NCBI GenBank assembly: GCA_037447655.1
Contig: JBBHKE010003189.1
Span: forward strand, 130,282 to 194,281
Origin: Zygnema cylindricum
Lineage: Eukaryota > Streptophyta > Zygnematophyceae > Zygnematales > Zygnemataceae
Direction of reading: 5' to 3'
DNA length: 64,000 nucleotides
The notes beneath the pieces were generated by a model. That model made no database searches and had not been told where the DNA came from. It saw only the letters and a program-made list of their open reading frames with translations. Each line of letters begins with the position of its first letter. The first letter of the stretch is position 1. Of the stretch, positions 48,183 through 59,242 are shown one piece after another. The position numbers and the translations under genes are program-made.

Positions 48183-50766
48183 ATCTCTCTCTCTCTCTGT
48201 CCCTGTCTCGTAAAAGAATGATGCTCATTAATATGAAAATTTGAATAAGAACAATTGGGAATTTAAGTTTCAATGACTTCGTGAAAAGGCATGATCGAAA
48301 TAGTTTTGTTAACTGTAATCGCAACGACTTGTATAGCTGGATTCCTATTATCTTTATGATTATTTATTTTTTTAATGAAAGACAGCGTTCATTTACAAAA
48401 GAAAGTCACCTCATGTTATTTAGGTACTTATGCTTTGTTGGAGATTCATTGTATATTCACCTTCCAGTTTTTTGCAATTGCATTGCTTTCAATGTGAAAG
48501 TAGGACCATTTTAATGATGGATGTCTTCTTTGTTCACCAGGTGATTAAAGCCCTCAACTTGTTTCGAAAGAAGACCGGTTTAAACACCTTTTTCTGGGTG
48601 AGGAAAATGGTCTATGACTCTTTTGTGGCTCCTCTATCCGTGAATAAGTTATGGTCCCAGTGAGAGTTTTACATTTGTACTTCACCTCTCACGTCAGCAT
48701 TGCCTATTAGTGTGGGCTTTAGCAAGTACATTCACTTGAACAAGAATACAATCAACACAAATTGGTTTGGTATTCTGGGTCAGGTTTACTTGGACAAGAA
48801 GATAATTAAAATGCATTGGTGTGGTATTCTGGAACATATTTACTTGGACACTAATGCAAATTGTTGTGGTATTCTAGAACATATTTACCCGGACAAAAAT
48901 ATAACTAATGCGAATTAGTGTGGTATTCTGCAACATATTTACTTGGACATAAATATTACTAATTCGTATTTGTGTGGTATATTGGGAACATATTTACTTG
49001 GACAAAAATATGACTAATGCGAATTGATGTGGTATTCTGGAACGTATTTACTTGGACAAAAATATAACTAATGCGACTATGGTGTGGTATTCTGGGACAG
49101 ATTCATCTTGACAAAAAGATACCAACTGGGGCAGGACTTGGAGGAGGAAGCAGTAATGCGGCCACAGCAATGTGGGCGGCCAATCAGATGTGTGGAACAC
49201 CTGCGACAGAAACGGAGCTTCAAGAGTGGTCTGCGGAGATTGGATCTGATATATCTTTCTTCTTTTCTCAAGGAGGAGCTTATTGCAGGCCGGGAGAGGT
49301 CACCTGTCCCGTCATAAACCGTCGATCCGTCTCTTTGCCAATATCTATAGTTTGATTCCGGGTTTGTGTTCCAAAATTTTGAATTTGTTTTACTAACACT
49401 TATCAAATAAGTAGCCCATAGTGATCAAAGGTGTAGTTTACAACAGCAAACTTGACCTGTACTAGAAAGAGAAAGAACGCTCTTGTAACAAACTCTTGTG
49501 TTTCTTCTGACCCTCGATCTATTGAATTTTTTATGTTTTTTGTATAATGATGTTAACTCTTATTGTTTTCTCATTTCTCTGCTACAGACATAAAAGTTGC
49601 AATCTGATGAAGCAAACAGACTGATTTTTTTTAACCTAATTTTTTTGTGAGCAGTTGGTTGAATCGTTGGAAGTTCCTTCAATTCAAAGCACTCCATTGG
49701 TCCTCATGAAGCCTCCAGAAGAATGCTCCACAGCAGATGTGTATCGGGTATACATCTCTTCTTAGACAAGATCTCCTTCTTCCTCCTCCATCTTCTTTCC
49801 CTTTCCCTCCATTTTCTTTTTCCTTCTTCTTTTTCCCCCTTCTTTTTCTTCCTCTCCTTCTTCGTTTTCTTCTCTTCCGTCTTCTTCTCCTCCTTTTTCT
49901 TATGCATCTCTTCCCAGTTGTGATCCGAGCATTGTACGAAAATGTAGTGCCTACTCAACAACATGAACAACAAGGCGTGCCAAAATAAATGTACTCTAAT
50001 ATCTTATGTAATCCTCCTACTCCTACTATTTTTCCTAGTATTTCTAGTAGCAAACCAAAGAACTGAACTGAACTGAACTGAACTGAACAATGCTCAGCCC
50101 TGCCGTCTGGATGAACAGATCCCAGTAGCGCTAAACTCAGAGGTCACCATCGTGTCGCATCCACTCTATTTTCTGTTTACTGTCATCTCAGACTGAATTT
50201 GAGCTATTTAGGGTTTTTTAGTGTTTAATAGCTATTTAGTTTTCAATCTTGTTTAGACTTGTGCAGACGGAGCAATCCTCTGATTGTTGTTTGACAAAAA
50301 ATCTGCACTTTTTGCCAACCATGAGACTCAACATTTTACCTTTTCTGTTCAAGCAAACAAATTTTGTGTTTCTCTCCAGAGTCACGCTAAGAAGCAAAGT
50401 GAAATTCCGATTTTTCAAAGTCTATTTGAAGAAGCTCAAATGCACCGCAAGTTCTATATCTAGATAATCCTGAAACCAAACCCAAATAATCCTTAACCAA
50501 ATGACATGTTTGGTAATATTTCAGTATACCTCGCGGCTCTTCAAGTAGATTCACCTGTGTTACGTCATGTCAAGCCGTCACGTCACTCTCCCTCCCTCTT
50601 TGCAGAGCTGAAAATGAGCACTAAATGTCGGGTGGGCCGACAGCGCTTTTGTCTGGATGCTGCAAGTACAGCCGACCCTCAGGAGCTTCTTCAGCAAATA
50701 TTGAGAAATGGAATCACACAATCGACTTCTATCAATGACCTTGGTATGTTCAACCTCAGGATCACG

Positions 50767-50823
<57 letters not shown>

Positions 50824-53149
50824 CTCTCCTCTCTCCCTCCCCCTCTCTCTCTGTCTTTCACTCTCACCCTCACTCTCTCCTACATCGATACATTTTAGGA
50901 GATTTAGAAAATAGAATGGCTCGAAGTGTTTATTTTACTTTCTGTACGGTATTATCCTACAACATGTTTGACCTTTTGGTAATTGTTTGCCTTTTATCAC
51001 ATTGTTTTGATTTATGGTCGTTCATTGTTCTCTTGGTACATCCTGTTTTTGTCCGATAATCAATATATAAATACAAGTTTACTCAGTAAAAGGCCTGACG
51101 ATTACCTGAGTTTGTTTATTGGGTTTTTTCAGAACCTCCTGCATTTGAAGTCCTCCCAAGTCTCAAAAAGTTGAAGCAAAGGGTTTCAGCTGCTGGTCGA
51201 GATCGATATCAGGCTGTTTTCATGTCTGGGAGGTACGCCTCAATATATATCTTATGTATCTTATGCAAATGTTTATTACTGGCAGTATTCATGTCTGGGA
51301 GGTAATTCCTAACATGTATGTGTTGGAAGCGTTAAGAACTTAAGATTTATTACTTGTCCATTTTAGTGGACTACTCCTGTAGCTTAAAAAAAAATTGAAT
51401 GTAAAGGACACGACATGCGTTTGATCTTGAATATGAACAATGTTTCGTTTTGATGTCTGGGATTACATGGTGTAAGCTCAACCTTTGATTCAGTTTTAGC
51501 AATAAGGCAGTGGTTTAAAAAATTGTGGAACCTTTATGTAGCGTTAGCGGTATAATCATGTTCTGACTATATTTCTGACGTTAACATAATTCCTACGTTT
51601 TTGTACTTTGTATTCGACTGTACTTTGCAGTGGCAGTACTATCGTGGGTATTGGAGATTCTGAGCCTCCATCTTTCCTCTACGACGAACCTGAGTATGCA
51701 GATGTGTTCATTTCAGGTAGGTTTGTTTTTTCCCATGTTAGAGTGATTAACTCTAATGGTATTCTCACTTAGTTTCTGACTAAAACCATGATGTTATGGC
51801 CAGTAAGATTGCCAGAATGCAGATACAAAAGGTACAAAAGACAAATATGTACCTTTCTAAAGCATCAGTTTCTGGCGTCGTTTTCAAATTCGACTTCCAT
51901 TGTTTTGGACTGCCGTAAAGAAATTTCCAAACCCGAAATCAGTACAACGGAATGGCCTAAAAAATGACCATTTTTTTCGAGTCGCTGATGACAGTACACC
52001 TGTTAACCCTCCAATCTATAGCAGTTTAAACCATAGTTCAAATTTGCGAAAACAATTGGAAACACTATATGTGGTAGCCCTAGACTATGTATTACACCGT
52101 CACAATATGCATGTAGTATGGGGTAACCACATAGAGTGTTTCCAATACTTTTGGCATATTTCAACTATGGTTTAAGCTTCAGGCCAAAAGGTACAGATGC
52201 AATGTACTGTGGCTGTAAGATTTTGGGTAACTAAAGTGTAAATACCCCTACTATAAGATGTGCAAGTAGTGACACTTGTCGATAGTTCACTATATTGGTA
52301 GTTATCAATATCGAGCAAGCAAATTTTCAATAATCGGTATATAATATTTGCTATTTTGATGAAGTTGACCAGTAGTTAGTTGGCATTGCAATTCTTGTTT
52401 TGACGTATGAATGTTACGTATCTATAAGATAAGTACCTCAAATGTTAGAAGATGCTTGTCATGAATTTCTCCCATGTTTCAAATGCTTGTTTTTATGAAC
52501 TATATTACAATATCATTGGTCATCAATTGCAATCTTCACACATGTCGACTCTCTTTGTGAAGCTTACCTCTAGCTTTTACGCTATTATGCTATTCTTAAG
52601 CGTTTATGCTTTTATGCTTTTATGCTCACATACGACAATGCTATTTTTATGCTGTTATGCTTTTTATGCTGCTATACTATTATAACTATTATAACTATTG
52701 TACTATTGTACTATTATGCTATTTTTGTGCTATTATGCCTTTTATGCTCTTATACTAATATGCTACTATTATGCTATTATACTATTATACTATTATGTTG
52801 TTTTTGTGCTATTCTGCTCCTATGCTTTTGTCCTTTGAAGCTATTAATGTATTCCTCTAACTGGAACACCAAAAGCGAAAAGGTATTCATTTTGTCAAAT
52901 CGTTCACTTCTAGTGTACAAATACTGAGTGAATGGCGATACATCGACATTTGCGGAAATTTTTATCAATTGTTTTGGAGTTTTTTGGACAGAGGCGAAAT
53001 TTTTGACTCGAGGCGAAGGAGAATGGTACTTGCCGGGAATGGACTTTTTACAACCGTCTCAGTGGAGTAATGAAGACCAAGGGGAGTCTAAGGGGGTCGG
53101 TGTGGGTTCGCTAGATTCTCTTAAGTTGCCATTTTCCTTTGAAGCGTAA
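45592..53149 (+). CDS. ISPE: 4-diphosphocytidyl-2-C-methyl-D-erythritol kinase (CMK/IspE), plastid MEP pathway
   Basis: Exons: 45592-? (3' edge of exon 1 uncertain, before 45870), 46419-46520, 47122-47190, 47859-47963, 48541-48597, 49101-49298, 49655-49747, 50644-50743, 51133-51232, 51631-51716, 52992-53149 (stop). Phases agree from exon 2 to the end (355 residues plus transit peptide; Arabidopsis CMK is about 383). Exon 1 is Ser/Pro/Arg-rich after MATAFSSPAF, a plausible chloroplast transit peptide. GHMP-kinase motifs are intact: the N-terminal NIFLRVTSKRPDGYHDIASL, the ATP-binding PTGAGLGGGSSNAATA and the C-terminal AVFMSGSGST. The enzyme phosphorylates CDP-methylerythritol with ATP, giving CDP-ME 2-phosphate in the stroma. 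The last exon gives a longer, Gly/Ser-rich tail than I expect in land plants. A possible AATAAA signal lies at 53535. Confidence 0.93.
46010..46360. repeat. (GAAACT/GGAACT)n simple repeat in CMK intron 1
   Basis: Dozens of degenerate hexamers of the form CTGAAA, CTGGAA and CTGGAT fill most of intron 1 up to about 60 bases from the acceptor of exon 2 (46419). Open frames over it are artefacts. Confidence 0.85.
47231..47309. repeat. (CT)n microsatellite in CMK intron 3
   Basis: About 78 bp, nearly perfect CT, starting 40 bases after the donor of exon 3 (47190). Confidence 0.95.
47505..47635. repeat. MITE-like element, family 2 (hairpin), copy in CMK intron 3
   Basis: The left arm TCAAATGTGCGAAAGTAATTGGAAACGC and right arm GCATTTCCAATTG...TTTGCATATTTGAA are imperfect inverted repeats over about 30 bases. 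The same arms occur in the element at 52025-52174. Confidence 0.7.
47964..48050. repeat. Tandem GTAAGTTACTTA repeats at the CMK exon 4 donor
   Basis: Starting with the real donor CTA|GTAAGAAAGTTACTTA, about eight 8-12 bp units (AGTAAGTTACTT, AGTTAGTTACTT) follow, several containing a GTAAGT that would be a competent 5' splice site. Confidence 0.85.
48105..48202. repeat. (CT)n microsatellite in CMK intron 4
   Basis: About 95 bp of CT with few interruptions, 140 bases downstream of the exon 4 donor. Confidence 0.95.
48705..49100. repeat. 54-bp tandem array copying the exon 6 splice acceptor region
   Basis: Seven degenerate copies of a unit of about 54 bp precede exon 6. Each reads like GTGTGGTATTCTGGAACA then TATTTACTTGGACAAAAATA. 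The eighth, genuine copy is GTGGTATTCTGGGACAG|ATTCATCTTGACAAAAAG, so each unit contains the acceptor position and the codons for IHLDKK (seen as VYLDKK, IYLDTN, IYPDKN). Most copies have lost the AG; the second keeps GGTCAG. Confidence 0.85.
50764..50880. repeat. (CT)n microsatellite in CMK intron 8
   Basis: CT-rich tract of about 115 bp beginning 20 bases after the donor of exon 8 (50743). Confidence 0.95.
52025..52174. repeat. MITE-like element, family 2 (hairpin), copy in last CMK intron
   Basis: The arms TTTAAACCATAGTTCAAATT (continuing TGCGAAAACAATTGGAAACAC) and GTGTTTCCAATACTTTTGG...AACTATGGTTTA are inverted repeats of about 45 bases around a short loop. Further single arms of the family are visible near 20915-20950, 53376-53420 and 61260-61320. 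Confidence 0.75.
52580..52830. repeat. Degenerate (TATGCTATTA)n repeat in last CMK intron
   Basis: Many imperfect copies of TATGCTATT, TATGCTTTTA and CTATTATAC. Ends about 160 bases before the acceptor of the last exon. Confidence 0.75.
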
Positions 53150-55911
53150 AATTCGAATGAAATATAACTAAATTTCTTCTTATTTATTTCACTTTTGTCA
53201 CTTTTCCATCGTAGCATTTGAACTTAATTTCCTCATCTGCATCGATGACGTGGATGCAGTTTTTTCTTTTTTGTTGTTGTTTTATGCTGTTTCTCGACTT
53301 GCAAAATTTGTTTCTTTTCTTTTTATTTCTTTTGGTCTTAAGTGTTTTTTCGAGAGCAATAACATTATGAGTGAAACAAAGCATAGTTCCAATGTGTGAA
53401 AACAGTTGGAAAAGCTGTATGTGGCTTCTCCTTTCTTTTACTGTACGTGTATTATATTTGGAAAATCAATATAATATGTTGTACAGTACGAAATATATAG
53501 CGTATTCTATTGTATTCGTTCATATGGAATATGAAATAAAGATACAAAGATCCTGTAAAGTTGTTTTGATTTTGCGATGTGATTAACTTTTACTTTATTT
53601 TTTCGGTGCCGGTTTGACATCTGTTACTTTGCCTTTGAAACACTTTTTGCCACGGCCTATCAATAATAGGGGAGTTATATGAGCGTAAATAACCGCTAGG
53701 AACTCCGATTATGTACCGGCTTTGAATAACCATTGTTGTATGGTAAATGATAACAATTGTGAATAACTCCCTTGGAACTTCGGGAACTTTGGCTTATCTA
53801 CGGATTTCGGGTAACCATTGACCTACGGAAATTGATAATAACCGTATATTACTGGCTTAACTTGTGGGACTGCCATTATAATACCACTGACAAACAGAAA
53901 GGAAATAAACGATAATGTTAACAGTTCAGTATGACAGTAAAGTAAGTGTTTTTGTTGCATATAAAACCTCTGTTATGTGTGTGCCTAAGGAGAGATGTTT
54001 TAAGTGGAGGAAAAAACAAACACTGATAGCGATACACGGTATACTCCCGTTTAGTGTCCTGACAAAGCGAAACCATCAGCTTGTGGAGCAAGATGGCTTG
54101 ATTGCATAATTGTTTAGTGGTGTGGCTTATTTTCTCGCACCGGCCGTGTATCCGCCATTGTTGCATTGGTAAAAAAAAAAAATTGATGACATCAGGATTT
54201 AACATTTGGGTTGCATGTAATAGATGGTTTATGCTGCCCATGAGAACTACTAATAAGTTGTCTTATCATTTGTGAATTAAGATTAGCTCAAAGTACATTG
54301 CACACTAAGTACAGAAGAAAAAAAAATGATCCAGAAGGATTGTCTCATACAACAAAATAAGGTGTAGAAGTGATGGGCCTGACATTTACAAGCTTAATCT
54401 GCTATCAGGGAATAAGATAATGTGGACTTTTCTTGTTACAAGTAAATAAGAAAAATATTTTTGTACTTTTAGTACTGAAGCCAAGAAAACCATACTTGAA
54501 TGAAATTTAAAAGTTGTTTAATACGCCACAAAGAAAACAAATACAAATAGTTGCACTTTCCACAAATAGATGATTTTAGGCATTATGAAGATAAGAGGAA
54601 AGCACAGAAAACAACCCATGGTCAAAATTTACCAAACTTCACTAACAAAATGGACAAAAACAACTTTGACACATTTGTCATGTTGAATCAGCATTTTCAG
54701 GACGACTGAAAATAAATACTCAAATCTAAATCTGCTTCGCTGTCTAATGCTTGAGATGGAAAACAATGGCTAAAACCCTAAAAAATCATCTAAGCACCTA
54801 CTGCTGACGGTCTACCTAGTTCCAAAAAATATAAGCATTCACAAACCTAACCAATTTTTGCAAAAATGTGGAAACCTAACTAATTCTAAAAAAAATGTGC
54901 AAAGATAACTACTTCTAAGCAAAAATGTGGAAACGGAATGAAATTCTCTCGGCACTGCACCAATAATGACCACCAGGCTTAACTTCAATAGGCCATTTAA
55001 ATGTAATAACCCGTCCAGGTTTAAGGTTTAGAGTCTAAGCCATTTGCTTCCTTTGGCCCAAACGTTATCTTGTAATTTGTCTTAAGCCTTGTCTGCAGTC
55101 ATCAAGAACTTACAGCAGCTTAAGTATACTACACCGTGAATCGTTATTAACATTAAGAACGATAATGTGGTGCCAGTTTTTTTGCCCTTTGACCACAAAA
55201 CATCGTTAATAACAGTGATTGTTTTTTCTTAACACTAATTATTTAAACGGTTCAAAAACGGCAATGCCATTCGGGTCTGAATTAGAATAAATAAGACCAA
55301 GATGAACCGCACGCAAATAATTTCCGTACTCTAATATTGATTCACGTTGTAATTACCAATTCTCCAAATCATAAAAATGTTGAGTGCATTCTGACCTGCC
55401 CATCAGCATACTTTGGCTGTACAACTGATTATATTACCTGCAATAAAATGGCGATTTGGAGATACACAGAGGAGTTAAGTTGAATTAAACAATTATTTCA
55501 AAGTTTCTTTTGCAAGCAATTTCTAATAATTGCAAAAGTCATCAATAACAACAATGCAATAGAGCCTTAATCTGGGGTTAAAGAAAATTGAGAAACAGAT
55601 CGCGTATAAAGGCTAATAAAAAAGGAAGAACTGTTTTCAGTCTACTTTAAGCTCTCGTGTCCGACTTCCTCCAAGCATCCATACTACGTTTTACAAAAGC
55701 AAGTTGATACTGACAGGCAAACTCTCAAATTGTGAAATTTTACAACCCATAGGCTGATAAAGAAGCACATGCAGCTTTAGAATCTGTTTTCAGCTCCATT
55801 AGACCGCTCGCAATTAAATTTTGAATGAAATAAACATAGGAAAAATTCTCAAATACTTAACAACGCTGTGTCTCACGCAGCTTTCAATGCAAGAAGCATA
55901 CCATAACTCAC
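53150..55911. other. Intergenic region downstream of CMK, no gene seen
   Basis: AT-rich. Holds a partial family 2 arm near 53376, a possible poly(A) signal AATAAA at 53535 and a family 1 element at 55130-55351. No convincing coding segment. Confidence 0.55.
55130..55351. repeat. MITE-like element, family 1, copy 5
   Basis: The left end TACACCGTGAATCGTTATTA and right end CTAATATTGATTCACGTTGTA are imperfect inverted repeats. The interior carries the family's TTTTTTGCCC and AGAATAAATA blocks. Confidence 0.65.
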
Positions 55912-56786
55912 CACTGAGGTAAGATAGCAATGGCGAACACGCCATACAAATCTCAAAATAGCAAGCAATGCGTCCATAATAACGCACTCCTTTTTCCTTG
56001 ATGTGTTTTTTTCTGTAGACCATAGGCCACGAGTCTGCCATCTGCCATAGTTTCGCAACCTAATAAATCTCCTTTTTGTTTCAGCTCCTTGATTCCATGA
56101 TAGAATTATGACCTAATAAAGGAGCGGTTTATGAACTAATGAATGAGCGGGTACATTTATCAACCAGCCGCATTGCTGCATTCCTCTTCTTCCTGGTGTT
56201 TGAATGAAACCAAAACCCTGCTATAATCTATCTCCAAATTCCTGTCCATATGAATGAATTAGTAAGCGTTCAATTCATCTTAAGGTAGTTGTCTAGAATG
56301 ACTTGGTGCATGTGAAGGAGGATGAGCATGGTCATCTTCCGCAGTCCCAAAGGTTAAACTAGAATTTACTACCTGTTTAAAAACAATTTGCTTTTGTTCT
56401 AAAATATTTGCAGAAGCATTTCCTGGTCTTGGAGGCGATGAAAAAGATCCAAACGGCCGAGAATTCTGCCAGGAATTATTGAAACCAAAACTATGATTCT
56501 GAGAGAGAAGCCAGAGAGGAGGGCGTAATTGGACCCAATCGGATGGCCAGGGAACTACTATGGTCCAATTGATGTATTTGGACAAAGGATTGGAAAAACG
56601 GAAACCGTCATGTCCTGTTGGCAAGAGCCTTGGTCTCCAGAACGAGAGAAAGAGTTGAAAGGAGTCCAGAAGATAAGAAGCATAGGAGAGAGGAGAAGGA
56701 TAACAATAAGAAAACCTATAGGAATCCGCCATTGTGGACGTCGATGGTAGGTGTAAACAAGGAGAGGAACCATGGCTCTCCAGCAT
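55912..56786 (-). CDS. Hypothetical protein, at least two exons (incomplete)
   Basis: Exon 56786-56373 is open for 138 codons on the minus strand; a likely start is MADSYRFSYCY (56732), with an upstream in-frame Met at 56786. It is aromatic- and Pro-rich (WTIVVPWPSDWVQLRPPLW), then Ser/Asn-rich (SFGFNNSWQNSRPFGSF), and ends IVFKQ at a GTAGTA donor. Exon 56059-55912 follows in phase after an ATTAG acceptor: VAKLWQMADSWPMVYRKKH ... YGRIACYFEICMACSPLLS, ending at a GTGAGT donor in phase 1. No further exon or stop was found. I recognise no family. The non-repetitive composition and matching phase at the one junction are the only support; it may be a real gene with missing 3' exons or a fragment. 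Confidence 0.35.
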
Positions 56787-58335
56787 TTCTGCTGTGACGT
56801 CAGCTTTGTCCCATTGTTACTGCTGTTTAAGAAGATTGAACAGAAAAATGTTTTTTGTCAGTGTTCTGTAAGAAAATTCAACAGAACAAGATACATTTGG
56901 TACTGTTGTGTAAGAAGACTGAACAGGAAAAGGTTTTCTTTCAGAAACTAATCAGAATTCATGAATGAAAAGGAATTTCTAACAATCATGCGATAAAGCA
57001 TCAACTCCACAATAAAAATATAAAGCTGGAAAAACTAAAACGCCCCGAAAATAAGGTAACAGGAAGCAGTAATTTGCGAAATTCTTGCTCTAAGCTTTAG
57101 ACAAAGCGCAGTCACAGCTGATTCAATATGAAGATAAAGTCGTCACCTTTGCTATTGCAGTGAAAATAACTATCACATTCATTATCCAAAGATAGGTAAC
57201 AATGAATTAAACGCAGAGACTGAAGCCTAAGTTCTTTCTGAAGGCGGCGAATATTGCAAGCAGTTAGAGACTTGGAGCCCTTAATGACTGTAACCGACAA
57301 TTTAAAATTGTTCTTGCTCGGAGTTTTATTCCAATCTGAGCCTCGCAGGAGCGTGGTGAATAGTTATGAAGTGCGAGAATAAAGTGCGAATATAGTGCAA
57401 GTACGTGCGAGCAAACTGTATATGTAACCATTCGGGTTACTGTAGTTCAAATTTCACATCGATTTTATAGCGTCGCCAAGAGATCGAAATCGACATTGAT
57501 TCATTTCAATACCGATACAGGGTGATATTGGCAAGTTTAAAACTCGATGGTTGTCGGCTTTGATTCTGTAATCTGTAGTTCTGTACCATAGTTGTTCAAA
57601 TCGCGCGATTTTTTCCTTTTTTGCGATTGAAACGTATAATTCGTGAATTTTGAAAAAATCGTAAAAAAACGTGTACTGTAAACTGAAACTGAAATTTTAC
57701 GGCAACCTGTAAAATAATTACTGTAACTGTACATTTTTTTACGGATATGTACGGAATAAAACGGGAAATATGCGTCGCACTTATTGGTACATTCTGTTCA
57801 GTGAACTATACAGAAATACCACGGAAGTTGTACGTTATATAATCGAAAATGTACGGACATTTTCAAAAAGAGACGTTGAACGTCACAATAATTTCGCGCG
57901 ATCAGTTTGAAATTTGTACGGGCGTCTTCTTCATTTTTTTTTGAAAGAAGACGCCATGGAACAGAGACGAAATTGCTAAAACTGCTATCTTCGTAGCATT
58001 CGAACACGGGAACGTTAACTGCGAAGCATATCATAAGGTGAACGACAGGACTACCATTTGGTAAAGTCATTCCGCTACCAAAAAAGATTGTGATAAAATT
58101 TTAAAGAGTTTATTTTTTTACCGCTCATTAAACGGGAAAAACTTGCAAACTGCGTTATATGTAATAGTTTTTTGTTTTTTTATGTACGGAATAGTACGGA
58201 AGGAAATTCATTAACGATTTTTTGCGATTTGATCAAAAGGTTCAATGCGTTTGTTACGTATAATTCGTCACGTACGGTACGTTCGCACTAATCGGAAAAC
58301 TGTACGAAAACGTACGGAAAATCGTACAGAAATTT

Positions 58336-58337
<2 letters not shown>

Positions 58338-58366
<29 letters not shown>

Positions 58367-58399
58367 GAGCGCTCGGGGGGGGGGGGGGGGGTTGGTTTG

Positions 58400-58426
<27 letters not shown>
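58338..58426. repeat. C29-GAGCGCTC-G17 palindrome followed by an A run
   Basis: 29 cytosines (58338-58366), the palindrome GAGCGCTC (58367-58374) and 17 guanines (58375-58391) form a self-complementary hairpin, followed by TTGGTTTG and about 27 adenines. Confidence 0.9.
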
Positions 58427-58429
<3 letters not shown>

Positions 58430-58430
<1 letters not shown>

Positions 58431-58586
58431 TTTCGATATATCGTCAATACGATATATCGGCGATATATTGGCAATATATCGCGATATTTCGATAATCGAT
58501 ATATCGAAGCGATATATCGATTATCGGGTACCTAAAATTCGGTACATATCGAATATCGGCAAGTGGTCCTCGATACCCAACACTAG
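58430..58586. repeat. CGATATATCG-rich transposon end
   Basis: Dense GATATATCG, CGATAATCGATA and ATTATCGGG motifs end at CGATACCCAACACTAG (58586). The same terminus recurs at 59242 in the same orientation. CAACACTAG/CTAGTGTTG ends with ATCGATA tracts resemble hAT-type terminal repeats (inference). Confidence 0.5.
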
Positions 58587-59109
58587 TACAAGCACAGAAA
58601 GTAAAGTAGCCGCCATGAGATCTGTACGGTTTTGATACGGATCAAGTAAAAATGATGTACCTTTCACATTCGACGCCATGGCTTTGTCCCTTTATTCCTT
58701 GAGATCCACTGGGGACCTGCCACGTGTCAATCTGTCGGCTTTTTTGGCAAAAGCTGCCAAAAGAGCCATTCCGGGATGCCGGCGCTCACGCTGGCCCGTC
58801 CGCTCGTGTTTTCTCATTCCAAGTCGTCCGTTCGATTCCGGCGGCGCGCAGAATGTTGTTTTGCGTCCGCTGTACTTTTGTGTCCACCGTCCTTTTCCAG
58901 TTCCATGTTCACCAGTTTTTTAGTAAAATTCCGTGCGTCGCCGTAAAACTTTTGTTCAGTTAACCAGCCAACGTTTATGTGCTGCGCTGTCCGTAATAAA
59001 TTGCAGTTAAACGGTAACGGAACAGTTTTTATACGTGGCATGCCACGCTATATAAAGTCAATAAAATAATACAGTATGTTATAAAGTACTATTGTATGCA
59101 TACTATATA

Positions 59110-59242
59110 TTTTTTAAGTTATCGCCGATATGGAATTTGTTGGTCCCAGACCGATATATCGGAACCTCTGACCGTTTCGATAACCGATAACTATCGGTAT
59201 CGGTGTTATCGCGATAAGTTTTTTACCGATACACAACACTAG
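59110..59242. repeat. Second CGATATATCG-rich transposon end
   Basis: Contains CCGATATATCGG, ATAACCGATAACTATCGG and TTATCGCGATAA, and ends CCGATACACAACACTAG, matching the terminus at 58586. Confidence 0.5.

Noticed and set aside
50506-50643. Extension of CMK exon 8 upstream to 50506
   Set aside because: The phase would not match exon 7, and family similarity (VYR followed by RFCLDAASTADP) places the acceptor at the CCGACAG ending at 50643.
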